DNA of 64,000 nt. Origin: Microvirga arvi (GTDB lineage Bacteria > Pseudomonadota > Alphaproteobacteria > Rhizobiales > Beijerinckiaceae). The notes beneath the pieces are model-generated. The model did not search any database, had not been told where the DNA came from, and saw only the letters and a list, made by a program, of their open reading frames with translations. The stretch's first letter is position 1; each line of letters begins with the position of its first letter. Of the stretch, positions 55,460-64,000 are shown piece by piece. The DNA is taken from NCBI RefSeq assembly GCF_016892765.1, contig NZ_JAFEMD010000004.1, forward strand, positions 146,430 through 210,429, given 5' to 3'. A program made the position numbers and the translations under genes.

Positions 55460-56419
55460 CTAAGAGGAGACCGGCGTTGGTGGCATGTCGTGGTCGAAGC
55501 CAATCCTGGTGCAGTTCCGGCCCGCGGCCTTGGCAGCGTACAAGGCTCGATCCGCGCGATAGAGGATCGAGCTGCGGTTGCCATGCGGCAGTGCTTCAGT
55601 CACGCCTGCGCTAAAGGTGTACGACACCGCGACCGAGTCGCTCCTGGGCCGAACCGCAGGAAAGCCGTCTCGGATCCGTTCGACGATGCGCACGGCCTCG
55701 TTGAACCTGACCTCCGGCAGCAACAGCAGGAGCTCCTCCCCGCCCATCCGGCCCAGGTGATCCCGTACCCGCAGCCACTCGCGGCAGACGCGGGTGAAAT
55801 GCTGAAGAACGGCGTCGCCGGCCTCGTGGCCATGCGTGTCATTGATGCCTTTGAATTTGTCGATATCGATGACGGCCACGCACAAATTGGAGCTGGTGGC
55901 CGTGCCTGCCGCCAGTGCGGCATTGAGAAGGTCCAGAATATGGCGGCGGTTCGGCAGCCCGGTGAGCTGGTCGGTGCGGGCGGCTGCGAGGGCCTCCTCA
56001 TGGGCCTGGCGCAGAGTCTTCTCGTTGTGCTTCAACCCCGTGATGTCAGCCGCGACGGTGAGCACCCAGCCGTTCGGCAGGATCGTGTGATCCATCCAGA
56101 ACCAGCGGCTGTCACGGAAGTCCGTCTCGAAGGATTTGCGAGGCTGGCTCCGGCACCGCGGCAAGGTTCGGGCGATCAGGGCCTCGACGTCGCCCTCATC
56201 GATCCTCACGCCGATCCCATTCCTGGCGCCGTGGCGGAGGATCTCGATGAACGTGAAGGGGCCCTCACCCCCCTGCAGGAAGATGCCTTGGTAGGTCTCG
56301 TTGGCATAGCGCAGGCGATCCTCGGCGTCATAGAAGGAAATCGCCTGACCGCTCTTGGTGAGCGCCTCCACGAGGCAGCGGAGGGTTTCATCATCGAGAT
56401 CCGGGCAAAACGCAGTCAT
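55460..56419 (-). CDS. Diguanylate cyclase (PAS-GGDEF)
   Basis: A PAS domain (ISFYDAEDRLRYANETYQGI, WFWMDHTILPNGWVLTVAAD, ITGLKHNE) leads to a GGDEF domain with DQLTGLPNRRHIL, VAVIDIDKFKGINDTHGHEA and active-site motif GGEEL, where the last Phe of GGEEF is Leu. The motif is near enough to be active in making cyclic-di-GMP. ATG 56419 was chosen; the longer frame upstream does not look like protein. 319 residues, no membrane span. Confidence 0.85.
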   Translation of the reverse strand: MTAFCPDLDDETLRCLVEALTKSGQAISFYDAEDRLRYANETYQGIFLQGGEGPFTFIEILRHGARNGIGVRIDEGDVEALIARTLPRCRSQPRKSFETDFRDSRWFWMDHTILPNGWVLTVAADITGLKHNEKTLRQAHEEALAAARTDQLTGLPNRRHILDLLNAALAAGTATSSNLCVAVIDIDKFKGINDTHGHEAGDAVLQHFTRVCREWLRVRDHLGRMGGEELLLLLPEVRFNEAVRIVERIRDGFPAVRPRSDSVAVSYTFSAGVTEALPHGNRSSILYRADRALYAAKAAGRNCTRIGFDHDMPPTPVSS

Positions 56420-56836
56420 TGGGGTCTGCAGGTCAGCGAACACACAGGCTTTCCGGCCATACCATGCCGTAGACGGCTGGTCTGTCCCGGAATGCCCCGT
56501 CCCCGGCTTTGTTCCTGGGCTGCCTCTTGGTCTTGCACTTGCGCAAAGGCAGGGCATGACAGGCTCTCTTCTGAATGACAGCCACAAAGCACCGAACGCA
56601 AATGACGTCACGGCGCTTGCGAACCTGGACCATGGTCCGCGGCATGCGCCGAAGTGACACGGACTTTGTTCTGACATTCTCTCAATCTTAAGTGGAGCAG
56701 AACCCACCGCTGGAAGTAGCCCAGCAGTATCCATCCCCGAAGTTTGACCGCAGACGAGCGCTCGCAGTAACGATACGCTGCCAGCCCTCTCGCCCATGAA
56801 GCTCAGGCCAAAGGTCAGAGCTTGATCATGCGGGTA

Positions 56837-59011
56837 TCAATCTTGGATCAAACCGGATTGGCGAAGTTCGGCGCGTGTCGCCCCAATCGCGCCGTCGAGG
56901 TCCGCCATCAGGTGTTCACTCTCACGAGCACTGGGTACCGTGGCCTCGATCTCCGCTGCAATCCGACTGATCCTGGCGAACCCGAAGGTGCCGGCAGAAC
57001 CCTTCAAGCTGTGCGCTTTTCTCGTCCGCTCATCTGGGTTCGCGGACGGAACCGCCATGTGCTCATAGAACCTCTCCGCGTCCTCAATGCCGCGACTGAG
57101 CCAGGACGCCAGTTGCTCGCCGGACATGTAGGGGCTGAACCGGTCAAGGATCTGGTGATCCACGAGAGGGACGTCATCAGCCTCGTCGTCGAATGGTTCG
57201 CCCGATGAGGCAACCGCCAGCCCTTTACCGCAATGCCGCGCAATGGCGGCGGCCAACTGGACCCAATCAATCGGCTTCATCAGGCACTCGGTCATGCCGG
57301 CTGCAAGATACTGTTCCCGTTCCTTCGCCATCACATTCGCCGTCAGCGCCAGGATCGGGATACTGCGGGCGGGTGCATCGAGTTTGCGGATCCGGCGCGT
57401 CGCCTCGATGCCGTCCATGACCGGCATCTGCACATCCATCAGGATCAGGTCGAAAGTCTCCTTCCCGACCCAGGCCAAAGCCTCCGCTCCGTTTTCCGCA
57501 AAGATCACCCGGTGCCCCTGCCGGGTGAGCACGTCCTTGAGAAGATCCCGATTGATCGCCACGTCCTCTGCAACCAGAATCCGACATGGCGAGGCCTGGG
57601 GGAAATGAACGTGGGCCGCCTTCATCAGATCGGCCGGGTCACCGAGCGCGAATGGAACCTCGATCCAAAAGACGCTGCCGACACCCGGGAGGCTGTTGAC
57701 GCCGATCTCCCCACCCATCGCGTTGACGAGCCGTTTGCTGATCGCCAGACCGAGACCGCTGCCGCCGAACCGGCGCGCTGTCGAGCGGTCCGCCTGAGTA
57801 AACGCCGTAAAGAGCTCGGCCTGCTGGTCCGGGGCGATGCCAATCCCAGTATCGCGCACCTCGAAGCGGAAGCGCAGCCCATTTTCGGTTTCAGGCCGGT
57901 GGGCGACGTGGAGCGTGACACTGCCTTGCTCGGTGAACTTGATCGCATTGCCGACCAGGTTGAGGAGGACCTGTGTGAGACGGTTCGGGTCTCCCCTGAG
58001 AACAGGGGGCGAGTGCTCGGACAGCTCGAAGCGAAGCTCCAAGCCCCGATCAACCGCCAGCGGACAGGTCAGCGAGCGCAGGCGCTCGAGCCACTCGGGA
58101 AGCGAGAAGTCAATGTGCTCCAGTTCGAGCTTGCCCGTCTCGATCCGGGAGAAGTCGAGGATGTCGTTGATGATGCTCATGAGGTGCCGCCCGGAGGCCC
58201 GGATGGCATCCACATAGCCTTTCTGCCGCCGGGTCAGATCCTCTGCTCCCAGGAGATCCGCCATGCCGAGCACGCCGGTCAGGGGCGTGCGGATTTCGTG
58301 GCTCATGGCGGCAAGGAAGTCCGACTTGGTGTTGGCCGCCAGATCGGCGGCCTGCCGGGCGGTCAGGAGCTCAATGTTGGCGGTCAGGAGCGCGCGAGAC
58401 GACCTGAACAGGACAGAGGTCATGGCCGCGATCGCGATCACTGACGACAGAGCAAGAAAACCGAGCGCAGTCCAGAAAGCCGACCGACCGTTGTCCCGCA
58501 TTTGGTTGGCAATGCCCATCAACTGGCGGGAGATCTCGGCAAGGGGAGCCTCCAGGGCCTGCCATTGCGCCTCAATGGTATGGATATCCGCATCATCGAC
58601 GGGAAGGTCGCGCTGGACCTGATCGATCAGATGGCTCGATGCCGCCATGTAACGCTGAAGATCAGGCCGGATGCGGGTCACCGCCTGTGTGATCTCGCCC
58701 GGCAAGGGCAGGGTCTCGAGCCTTGCCAGGCTCTCGGTCATGTGTTCGATGTCCTCCTTCAGCTGAGACGTGACGGATGTGCGGTCGCGCCGATGAGCAA
58801 ACAACAGGACGTCGGCTGCGATGGCGTCATGAAGGATGTCGATTTGACCCTGGACCCGAAGGGCACGAGCCATCAGGTGGGTCTCTTCAAGATGGTCATA
58901 GATATACTTGGTGGAAGCGAGACCAACCAAGGCAATGACAGCCGATGCAATAATAGAACAGGCAATCAGGACATTGATGTTCCTTCGAATGTGGTGAACG
59001 GCCAAATTCAA
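56837..59011 (-). CDS. Hybrid sensor histidine kinase with receiver and HPt domains (ArcB/TorS-like)
   Basis: Two membrane spans (about 13-33 and 178-203) flank a helical periplasmic sensor. Then HisKA with AMSHEIRTP (His near 238), HATPase with NLVGNAIKFTEQG, DTGIGIAP and GGSGLGLAISKRLV, a receiver with ILMDVQMPVMDG, and an HPt domain with AHSLKGSAGTFG. Such four-step phosphorelay kinases pass phosphate to an OmpR-type partner; the gene at 59233-59943 is the natural candidate, 221 bases away on the same strand. 724 residues. Confidence 0.92.
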   Translation of the reverse strand: MNLAVHHIRRNINVLIACSIIASAVIALVGLASTKYIYDHLEETHLMARALRVQGQIDILHDAIAADVLLFAHRRDRTSVTSQLKEDIEHMTESLARLETLPLPGEITQAVTRIRPDLQRYMAASSHLIDQVQRDLPVDDADIHTIEAQWQALEAPLAEISRQLMGIANQMRDNGRSAFWTALGFLALSSVIAIAAMTSVLFRSSRALLTANIELLTARQAADLAANTKSDFLAAMSHEIRTPLTGVLGMADLLGAEDLTRRQKGYVDAIRASGRHLMSIINDILDFSRIETGKLELEHIDFSLPEWLERLRSLTCPLAVDRGLELRFELSEHSPPVLRGDPNRLTQVLLNLVGNAIKFTEQGSVTLHVAHRPETENGLRFRFEVRDTGIGIAPDQQAELFTAFTQADRSTARRFGGSGLGLAISKRLVNAMGGEIGVNSLPGVGSVFWIEVPFALGDPADLMKAAHVHFPQASPCRILVAEDVAINRDLLKDVLTRQGHRVIFAENGAEALAWVGKETFDLILMDVQMPVMDGIEATRRIRKLDAPARSIPILALTANVMAKEREQYLAAGMTECLMKPIDWVQLAAAIARHCGKGLAVASSGEPFDDEADDVPLVDHQILDRFSPYMSGEQLASWLSRGIEDAERFYEHMAVPSANPDERTRKAHSLKGSAGTFGFARISRIAAEIEATVPSARESEHLMADLDGAIGATRAELRQSGLIQD

Positions 59012-59232
59012 TTCCCCTTGAGCGCGCCTGGAACAGGGATGCAGTGCCTTGTTGTGTGACCGATGAGATGTCTCAATCGGTGTTCGTCAATGATCGTTTG
59101 GCACCGGCATAATTGACCGAAGCTCCAAGATCAAACTCCTCAACGTAGCCTGAGCAAGGCTAAACAGCGGGGGCAGAGAGGTGAGCGGCGGCGGGGAGCT
59201 GAGCTGATCGAGGATGAAACCGTCTCGAGCGG

Positions 59233-59943
59233 CTACGAACCGATGGTGCCGCCAAACTTGTAGCCGTATCCCCGTACGGACAGGATCAAGGTCGGCCTTC
59301 GGCCGTCAACCTCGATCTTGCCGCGGAGCTGTGAGATGAAGACGTCGATCATTCGAGGTGACGGAGGATCGTCCCCATTGGCAATCGCATCCAGCAGCTG
59401 ATTGCGCGACAGTGCCCAGCCGGGCCGTTTGAGAAGCGCGGACAGAAGACTGAACTCGCCCGGGGTCAGGGCGACCTCGCTCTTGTCAGGCGCGAGCAGG
59501 TTGCGCGCCCGGAGGTCGAGCGTCCAGCCGTCGAATGAGATCAGCGTCGGCTCATGCGACGTCAACGACTGCGGGGAGACACCGGAGCGGGCGAGTACGC
59601 TCCTGATCCTGAGAGTCAGTTCGCGTGGATCGAAAGGCTTTCGAAGATAGTCGCTCGTGCCCAACTGGAGTGCCGACACCAACGTCTCCTGGTCCTGGTT
59701 GCCGGTCAGGACGATGATCGGGATCTCTGATCGGGTGCGTAACTGTCGCGCCAGCACCAGGCCGTCCTCATCGGGCAGCCCGAGATCGAGCAGGACGACA
59801 TCATGATCCTGGCTCTCCAGATGGGCATGCGCCTCCTTGGCCGAGCCGGCGCAGGAGACCCTGTAGCCCTCCTGTTCGAGGCAGAACGCCAACAGCCTCT
59901 GGAGTGTTTCATCGTCCTCGACCACGAGGATATGATGTTTCAT
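59233..59943 (-). CDS. OmpR-family response regulator (TorR/ArcA-like)
   Basis: Receiver domain with acidic pocket Glu9-Asp10-Asp11, phospho-acceptor Asp53 (LLDLGLPDEDG) and conserved Lys in LRKPFDP; C-terminal winged helix with LTPGEFSLLSALLKRPG, RMIDVFISQLRGKIE and SVRGYGYKF. It is encoded upstream of the hybrid kinase on the same strand, the order of tor-like systems. Three direct repeats just before its start may be its own binding sites. 236 residues. Confidence 0.92.
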   Translation of the reverse strand: MKHHILVVEDDETLQRLLAFCLEQEGYRVSCAGSAKEAHAHLESQDHDVVLLDLGLPDEDGLVLARQLRTRSEIPIIVLTGNQDQETLVSALQLGTSDYLRKPFDPRELTLRIRSVLARSGVSPQSLTSHEPTLISFDGWTLDLRARNLLAPDKSEVALTPGEFSLLSALLKRPGWALSRNQLLDAIANGDDPPSPRMIDVFISQLRGKIEVDGRRPTLILSVRGYGYKFGGTIGS

Positions 59944-59963
59944 AGATGCTCGTCTCAGGGATT

Positions 59964-59990
59964 CCTAACATACCCTAACAATTCCCTGAC
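59964..59990. promoter_or_regulatory. Three direct repeats before the response-regulator gene
   Basis: CCTAACA at 59964 and 59974 and CCTGAC at 59985 repeat with 10-11-bp periodicity, one helical turn, 21-47 bases before the response-regulator start. OmpR-type proteins bind such direct repeats; autoregulation is inferred. Confidence 0.55.
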
Positions 59991-60093
59991 GAAACTCTAC
60001 CGCAAATCGTCAGGCTGCGTCGGAAAGCCGACAGAAGACGCACCATCTGCCGGACTACTCTTTAGGGGCTAAGGGCGAATTCGGGGACAGACA

Positions 60094-60570
60094 ATGGCCG
60101 AATGCGATGTCCATATCGGAAATATCAGGGATAAGGAGGTCTCTTCGAATGAGCCTCTTCCTGGCCGTCAGGAGCCTCAGGGTACGGTCCAAGCGACTGT
60201 GATCGAGGTCGATTTTGCGTATGAGTGTAAGCGTCGAGAGGCCGATCGAAGCTCAGTCGGTGCCGGTGCGGAGGTTTGGGCGCAGGACAAGCTTCGGGAT
60301 CCGCGCCGAGCGGGAACACATCCCCACCGTCAAGAGCCGTCTCTCCTGCCGGGACTAGCTCCAACCGTGAATAGACTCAAAACCTCTAACATGTCCACCC
60401 TGTCTCCAGGAGAGACCGACACACTATGGCTGCTGATGGCAGGCGCACAGACGCAGGAAGTTGCCTCCCAGCTCGGCCTCGACGAGGTGGCCGTAAAGGA
60501 TCACGTCAAATCAATCCTGCGAAAGCTCCAGGCCAAGCGCTCGGGATGCTCGTCAGAGGCCGTTTGCTAA
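60094..60570 (+). CDS. LuxR-type helix-turn-helix protein, probably truncated
   Basis: Residues about 101-150 are a LuxR/GerE DNA-binding domain (LSPGETDTLWLLMAGAQTQE, VASQLGLDEVAVKDHVKSIL, RKLQAK). After this the expected C-terminal helix is replaced by a short unrelated tail. The first 100 residues do not look like a receiver or PAS domain, so the frame may be a chimera of an older regulator. 158 residues. Confidence 0.5.
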   Translation: MAECDVHIGNIRDKEVSSNEPLPGRQEPQGTVQATVIEVDFAYECKRREADRSSVGAGAEVWAQDKLRDPRRAGTHPHRQEPSLLPGLAPTVNRLKTSNMSTLSPGETDTLWLLMAGAQTQEVASQLGLDEVAVKDHVKSILRKLQAKRSGCSSEAVC

Positions 60571-60601
60571 GCTTGTAGAGCACCACCCACGGGGAAGTGC
60601 C

Positions 60602-60908
60602 TTGTCAGTTGCTCGGGACAACGCCACACCAAAGGTGCGCGAGTACGCGTATTCTCTCTTTCGCAACAAGCAGCGGCCGCAACTAATCTGTGCCGTGGCT
60701 GAACATCGCCCCCCTGCCAAGCTTCCTGTCCTCAGAACAGTGGCTTGCTGGAGTCCCGCTCGGCACCTCGGACAGGGCGCCACCGGGTTTCCGTGAGAAG
60801 GCCGCCGCTGTTGGCGTTCAGTTGAACGGCTTTTACCTGTTCCAGGCCCTGTTCCCCGACCGCAAGGCTGGCCATGATTCCAGCCGCGCCGCCAGACGAG
60901 CAGCATGA
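60602..60908 (+). pseudogene. Small hypothetical protein interrupted in a run of six C residues
   Basis: A TTG start with GGGGAAG upstream begins SVARDNATPKVREYAYSLF, RNKQRPQLICAVAEHR. After the C6 tract at 60709-60714 the coherent sequence continues in the next frame (LPSFLSSEQWLAGVPLGTSD, GFREKAAAVGVQLNGFYLFQ) to a stop at 60908 that overlaps the next start. With five C residues it would read as one protein of about 100 residues. It could be a pseudogene, a sequencing error, or a slippery, phase-variable tract. Confidence 0.5.
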
Positions 60909-61060
60909 CTGACGAGGAGGTGGAAGTCGTCGCCGAGGAACTAACGAAAATAGGCGGTAGAGCCTGGTATAGCAGGCGCAGGCAGGGCTCTCTGCCGAGG
61001 GCCGTCGCAAACCGCTATCAGCAACAACACCGCCCTGTCTTGCAGCCCTCGACCCCATGA
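60905..61060 (+). CDS. Short MTDEE-family hypothetical protein (truncated paralogue)
   Basis: Starts MTDEEVEVVAEELTKIGGRA and continues WYSRRRQGSLPRAVANRY, clearly related to the N-terminus of the gene at 26615-27046, but ends after 51 residues, where the larger copy continues for about 90 more. Start overlaps the previous stop by 4 bases. It is probably a truncated copy. Confidence 0.5.
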   Translation: MTDEEVEVVAEELTKIGGRAWYSRRRQGSLPRAVANRYQQQHRPVLQPSTP

Positions 61061-61619
61061 GAACGGGCGCTATGCCTGCGGCCTCTGCAAGTACTCGGAA
61101 TCAGGCCTAGAGCGGACCTGACAGACGCGACGGGATGCCCACATCCGTGGCGAGCCATGCCATACAACCTGACGCGATGGTGATCTACTGGCCTCCGAGA
61201 GATCCGAGAGCCTACCGCACAGGATCGTGGAGATCAGAGGCAGCCAAGCCTACCTGTCGCCGATCCTCATACCCTGTTTGGTCCACCAGCGTTGGGGTAC
61301 AGTCGAGAAGGAACAACATGCAGGCTCGTGTTCATGTTCGGGTTTGCCCCACCCGGGGATAAAGCCACGATGCCCACCATGACGACGGCCTAGGCTGCGT
61401 CACCTCGCGTACAGGACAAAGTCGTGCCTGAGACGACACCAGTCTGCAGATCCCTGTTAACCATGGTATATTGATCAGCGGTTTCGTTGGCCGTGGGCTG
61501 CTATTGCAAGAAAGATGAAATCCCGGCCTCCGTTCTCGTGACAGCAGGCCACTTCATTGTCATCGGCATCTCATTGACTATCATTTTGTGGTACCGACTG
61601 GCTCCAGCCAGTTACAAAT
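61061..61619. other. Gap without recognisable gene
   Basis: Only short frames, none recognised; probably decayed accessory DNA. Confidence 0.4.
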
Positions 61620-61825
61620 CCCTGTACCCCGCTTCGCTCTCGCGACCGCCTCGAGCGTTTGGCCGGCCTCGATCTCATCGGCGAAGACCTCATCCTTTCC
61701 TGCCCGGTGGTGCCGACCGGGCCCTAGTTGCGCACCAAGCACACGGTCCCGAACCGATCCCGCTCAATCATGGGGCTGTAGAAGCGCCGGATACCCTGCT
61801 CAGGCCTGGTCCGGCGTACCTGCGG
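61620..61825 (-). pseudogene. WGR-domain protein remnant with internal stop and frameshift
   Basis: Reading leftwards: RFYSPMIERDRFGTVCLVRN, then TAG (61724-61726) exactly where the Trp of WGR is expected, then GPVGTTGQE, and after a frame change DEIEAGQTLEAVARAKR. It is a damaged copy of the gene at 24552-24806, on the opposite strand. No start codon is evident. Confidence 0.6.
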
Positions 61826-61913
61826 CCCTTACCTTCTCTCGGCTAACGACGTCCTCTGGCTTTTTCCCCATCCCTGCGCACACTCGCGCAGAGGCGTGAC
61901 CGTGAGGTGCCAG

Positions 61914-62051
61914 ATGAAACACCGTGATCTGATCGCTCTCTATGGACGCCGCGGGCTGATTGCAACGACCTTTGCGCTAATCACCCGCATCATTGCATCG
62001 CCGGTCCTGACCCGGATTTGGAGCCCGGCGGCCGCTGTGGCCCAACAGTAA
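61914..62051 (+). CDS. Small 45-residue protein with hydrophobic centre
   Basis: GAGGTG lies 5 bases before the ATG. The product begins MKHRDLIALYGRRGLIAT, has a moderately hydrophobic middle (TFALITRIIASPVLTRIW) and ends AAVAQQ. It may be a short secreted or membrane protein. It is followed 140 bases later by a strong terminator on the same strand. Confidence 0.4.
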   Translation: MKHRDLIALYGRRGLIATTFALITRIIASPVLTRIWSPAAAVAQQ

Positions 62052-62193
62052 GCGTCCGCGGACGAGCCGCTACCCATAGCTTTCCTTCTGCTCCGCGTCC
62101 GTTCTCCTTATGGATCGGCAGATGGAATAACTGTTGGTCTTAAACCGTTAATTATCCCGAAGGCCTCGCAACCCTTAGCCTTCGCCTAACTTC

Positions 62194-62230
62194 AAGCCCC
62201 TCACGCCGCACCGTGAGGGACTTTTTGTTT
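62194..62230 (+). terminator. Rho-independent terminator
   Basis: CCCTCAC pairs with GTGAGGG, extended by three more pairs after one mismatch, followed by CTTTTTGTTT. It would end a plus-strand transcript containing the 45-residue frame. The stem resembles that at 26126-26153. Confidence 0.75.
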
Positions 62231-62292
62231 CGGCAAGTCCACGAGAAGTTCCTCTCCGGGCGCCCCGCTTCCTTCAATCCGGGATGACGGAT

Positions 62293-62511
62293 CTAGGCTG
62301 CGCTCGAGATCTCAACCTGACCTTTGGGGATTGCAACAGAGCAGAACGCCTCCATCAGGCTTCGCTCTTGGTGTTGATGAAGAAGATCTATAGCTTCACT
62401 AGCGAAAGCGCGGAATTCTTCCTTGATAATTTCGAACTCTAAATCCCATAACTTCCCGTCGTGCACAGTATCATAGAATGCACGAGCGACATGCTCGATC
62501 TGATAAACCAT
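62293..62511 (-). CDS. Small acidic helical protein
   Basis: ATG 62511 follows GGGGGCA. The 72-residue product (IEHVARAFYDTVHDGKLWDL, EFEIIKEEFRAFASEAIDLL) looks entirely helical and acidic; composition and codon use appear genuine although the local DNA is less GC-rich than the rest. No family recognised. Confidence 0.55.
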   Translation of the reverse strand: MVYQIEHVARAFYDTVHDGKLWDLEFEIIKEEFRAFASEAIDLLHQHQERSLMEAFCSVAIPKGQVEISSAA

Positions 62512-62918
62512 TCTTGCCCCCGCAGAGATGGATATTTTACTTTATGGACTTGCTTTATTCTGAAAATTATATCGCAGTATAGTCATTTTGATATTGCGAT
62601 ATACACCCAGACGTAAAGTAAAAGCACGCTAAGGCCAAGGTTCCTGATTTGGCTATATATCAAAAGTGGCACTCCATAATACTTATTTGTTGGGGAGCTG
62701 ACTTTGCTCTCTTGTTGTGTTGCGCTTGCAGCGTCCCTGGTATTTGCGAGCACGCCTGGGTCTTGTCCGGAGCTCGCTTTACTGAATAGCCAGCGCGGCG
62801 TTCCATACTGAACCTTATGAAAACGGGAATCCGCATTGTCACGCATGCGCATGGCGGCTAGGCCATCCGGTCGGATGTTATCGAAGACGCAGGGCTGGCA
62901 TCGGCTGGGCTCACCTAA
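62512..62918. other. AT-rich gap and conserved leader of the membrane-protein remnant
   Basis: The stretch 62520-62700 is clearly richer in A and T than the window average. From about 62850 to 62918 the DNA matches the leader of the gene at 25504-25671 (shared GGCCATCCGG-CGGATGTTAT and AAGACGC-GGCTGG blocks). Confidence 0.45.
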
Positions 62919-63077
62919 AGGAAGGCCAAAGAGCTCGCCAAGCGGCGGAAGCTGGGGGCGATCAACGCGGAACTGACCCAGCATGACCGGAAAGTTCAAA
63001 TCACTCTGCTGCTATTCGCCGTCCTGAACGCCTTGGGGCTAGCCGTGCTGGCCTACCATCTTCTGAGCCACGACTGA
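62919..63077 (+). pseudogene. Paralogue of the small membrane protein, start codon lost
   Basis: The frame KLGAINAELTQHDRKVQITL, LLFAVLNALGLAVLAYHLLS, HD and stop aligns with the product of 25504-25671. A TAA stands immediately before AGGAAGGCC, and no ATG, GTG or TTG is available where the other copy starts, so the N-terminus has been deleted. Confidence 0.6.
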
Positions 63078-63530
63078 GCACCGAACCACGTCCGCACGAG
63101 CAGAAGAGGTTCCGGAGAATCGCGCCAGCGATAAACAGGCTGATGCCTGTCAGCATACCAGTGGCCAGTCCGCCCATGACATGAGAAGGTATGTTGTGGG
63201 GAATGTTCTCTGTCAGGCACGATGAAGATAGTGGATGGTGGTGACAGCAAGCCCGAGCAAGCTGCCGTGGAGGGCACTGCTTGTCATGTTTCAGGGTGGG
63301 TGATCGATCCAGACCACAATGCTAAGGCGATTGAAAATGCTCCAGCCGAGGGGGGGTGCAGGCCCCACAGCCGGGGCGCTTGCAGAGGGAAAGTGCCCCG
63401 CACGAACGGGGCTGATACGTCAAGCGCCCGGTGCAGGCATCCTGCTCCAGCCACCGTGAACAAACCGTCGATGTCGGACTTGCGTTGTATGGGTGCTACG
63501 GAATGCGAAGCACGCCATCAATGGCATCGA
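63078..63530. other. Gap without confident gene
   Basis: A minus-strand frame around 63010-63177 would encode a hydrophobic peptide (MGGLATGMLTGISLFIAGAI) but it has no ribosome-binding site and runs through the membrane-protein remnant. Nothing else recognised. Confidence 0.35.
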
Positions 63531-63773
63531 TTACGAGCCCCGCATAACAACCAACGCACGGCCCTTGCTGGTGAGAACCGCCATATCCCTATCGCTGTCG
63601 CAAATCGTGGCATGTCCGCTGCAAAACAGCTTGTGCAGTGTTGCGGTGAGCGGGACATGAGCATCGTCATGGATCCAGCTGTAATCATCCGGTCGCTTAG
63701 AGCGATAGATGCGGCGCGCTGCCGTCTTATGGAGCAGCTTGAGTGTACGAAGCTGTGCCTCGCTGATCTTCAT
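63531..63773 (-). CDS. Small hypothetical protein with winged-helix-like features
   Basis: From ATG 63773 the 80-residue product starts MKISEAQLRTLKLLHKTAAR and continues VPLTATLHKLFCSGHATICD, ending with a strand pair (MAVLTSKGRALVVM). This looks like a small winged helix with a marR-like ending. The upstream extension to 63905 lacks protein character. Lies convergent to the incoming transposase gene. Confidence 0.55.
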   Translation of the reverse strand: MKISEAQLRTLKLLHKTAARRIYRSKRPDDYSWIHDDAHVPLTATLHKLFCSGHATICDSDRDMAVLTSKGRALVVMRGS

Positions 63774-63866
63774 TGGTAATGCCCCTGATTCTAAGCAGGT
63801 TTCAGCGGGGTGGCCAACGGATGCTGGCCATGATTCCATAGCGTGATTGGATGCGGGAGGCGGATC

Positions 63867-64000
63867 ATGGCAGGCAGGTCCCCTGTTGTGGCGAGTAGCG
63901 AGCAACGGCGCGAACTGGAGGAGCTCAGCCGGTCGCGGGATCGTGGCGAGGCTGATCGGGCTCGGGCGATCCTCCTGACCCTGATGGGCTGGACCAGCCT
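63867..64000 (+). mobile_element. IS630-type transposase, N-terminal part, cut by window edge
   Basis: GGGAGG lies 6 bases before the ATG. The product begins MAGRSPVVASSEQRRELEEL, SRSRDRGEADRARAILLTLM, the usual opening helices of IS630-family transposases before their helix-turn-helix. The element continues beyond the window; its left inverted repeat should lie between about 63780 and 63866. Confidence 0.65.

Noticed and set aside
62583..62999. Minus-strand frame ending in a hydrophobic tail
   Set aside because: It runs antisense through the conserved leader and membrane-protein remnant and through AT-rich DNA; only the tail looks membrane-like.
63010..63177. Minus-strand hydrophobic peptide frame
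   Set aside because: No ribosome-binding site, and it overlaps the remnant of a clearly related plus-strand gene.

Overview
The window reads as a high-GC alphaproteobacterial sequence. The most likely source is Hyphomicrobiales close to Methylobacteriaceae (Microvirga or Methylobacterium type). This rests on the style of the catabolic ABC operons and on a set of small WGR, helix-turn-helix and coiled-coil accessory proteins I associate with that group; it is an inference. An iteron-type replication initiator (RepA_C family) with at least ten iteron copies sits at 53.4-55.3 kb, so the window probably belongs to a plasmid or chromid, or to one integrated into a chromosome.

Region 1 (1-8.4 kb): a GntR-type regulator and a divergent peptide-type ABC binding protein face each other across an 18-bp near-palindrome. 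The regulator leads a tightly overlapped operon: creatininase-family amidohydrolase, ketopantoate-reductase-like enzyme, SDR, polysaccharide-deacetylase-fold (imidase-like) hydrolase, DmpA/P1-type aminopeptidase and Thr-dependent isoaspartyl peptidase/asparaginase. Four unrelated amide-bond hydrolases in one transcription unit suggest an undescribed route for a peptide-like or cyclic-amide compound. An SDR and a YbaK-type deacylase follow.

Region 2 (8.4-20 kb): GlpQ-type phosphodiesterase, then an FCD-type GntR regulator with three TGGTCnGACCA-like sites facing a sugar-catabolic operon: AldA-like aldehyde dehydrogenase, a YtfQ-YtfR-YtfT-YjfF type ABC importer, an enolase-superfamily acid-sugar dehydratase and a GMC oxidoreductase.

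Region 3 (20-38 kb): accessory and decaying DNA. It holds a redoxin/2-oxoglutarate oxygenase fusion, a frameshifted histidine phosphatase, a frameshifted helix-turn-helix gene, small WGR and membrane proteins, an ABC ATPase pseudogene, and a minus-strand cluster around a soluble FtsH-like AAA+ zinc protease with a DUF4357 protein. An orphan frameshifted flgE and a transposase remnant close it.

Region 4 (38-49 kb): LuxR-type regulator with a signal-peptide-like N-terminus, multicopper oxidase plus SCO/cytochrome c fusion, CcdA, tRNA-Cys, cold-shock protein, a peptidoglycan-binding-domain protein and a DnaQ-like exonuclease.

Region 5 (49-60 kb): an FtsK-type translocase lacking membrane segments, the iteron origin and RepA, a GGDEF protein, and a TorS/TorR-like hybrid kinase plus OmpR-type regulator.

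Region 6 (60-64 kb): small genes and pseudogenes that are diverged, mostly inverted paralogues of those in region 3 (WGR, small membrane protein, MTDEE protein), ending in an IS630-type transposase cut by the window edge.
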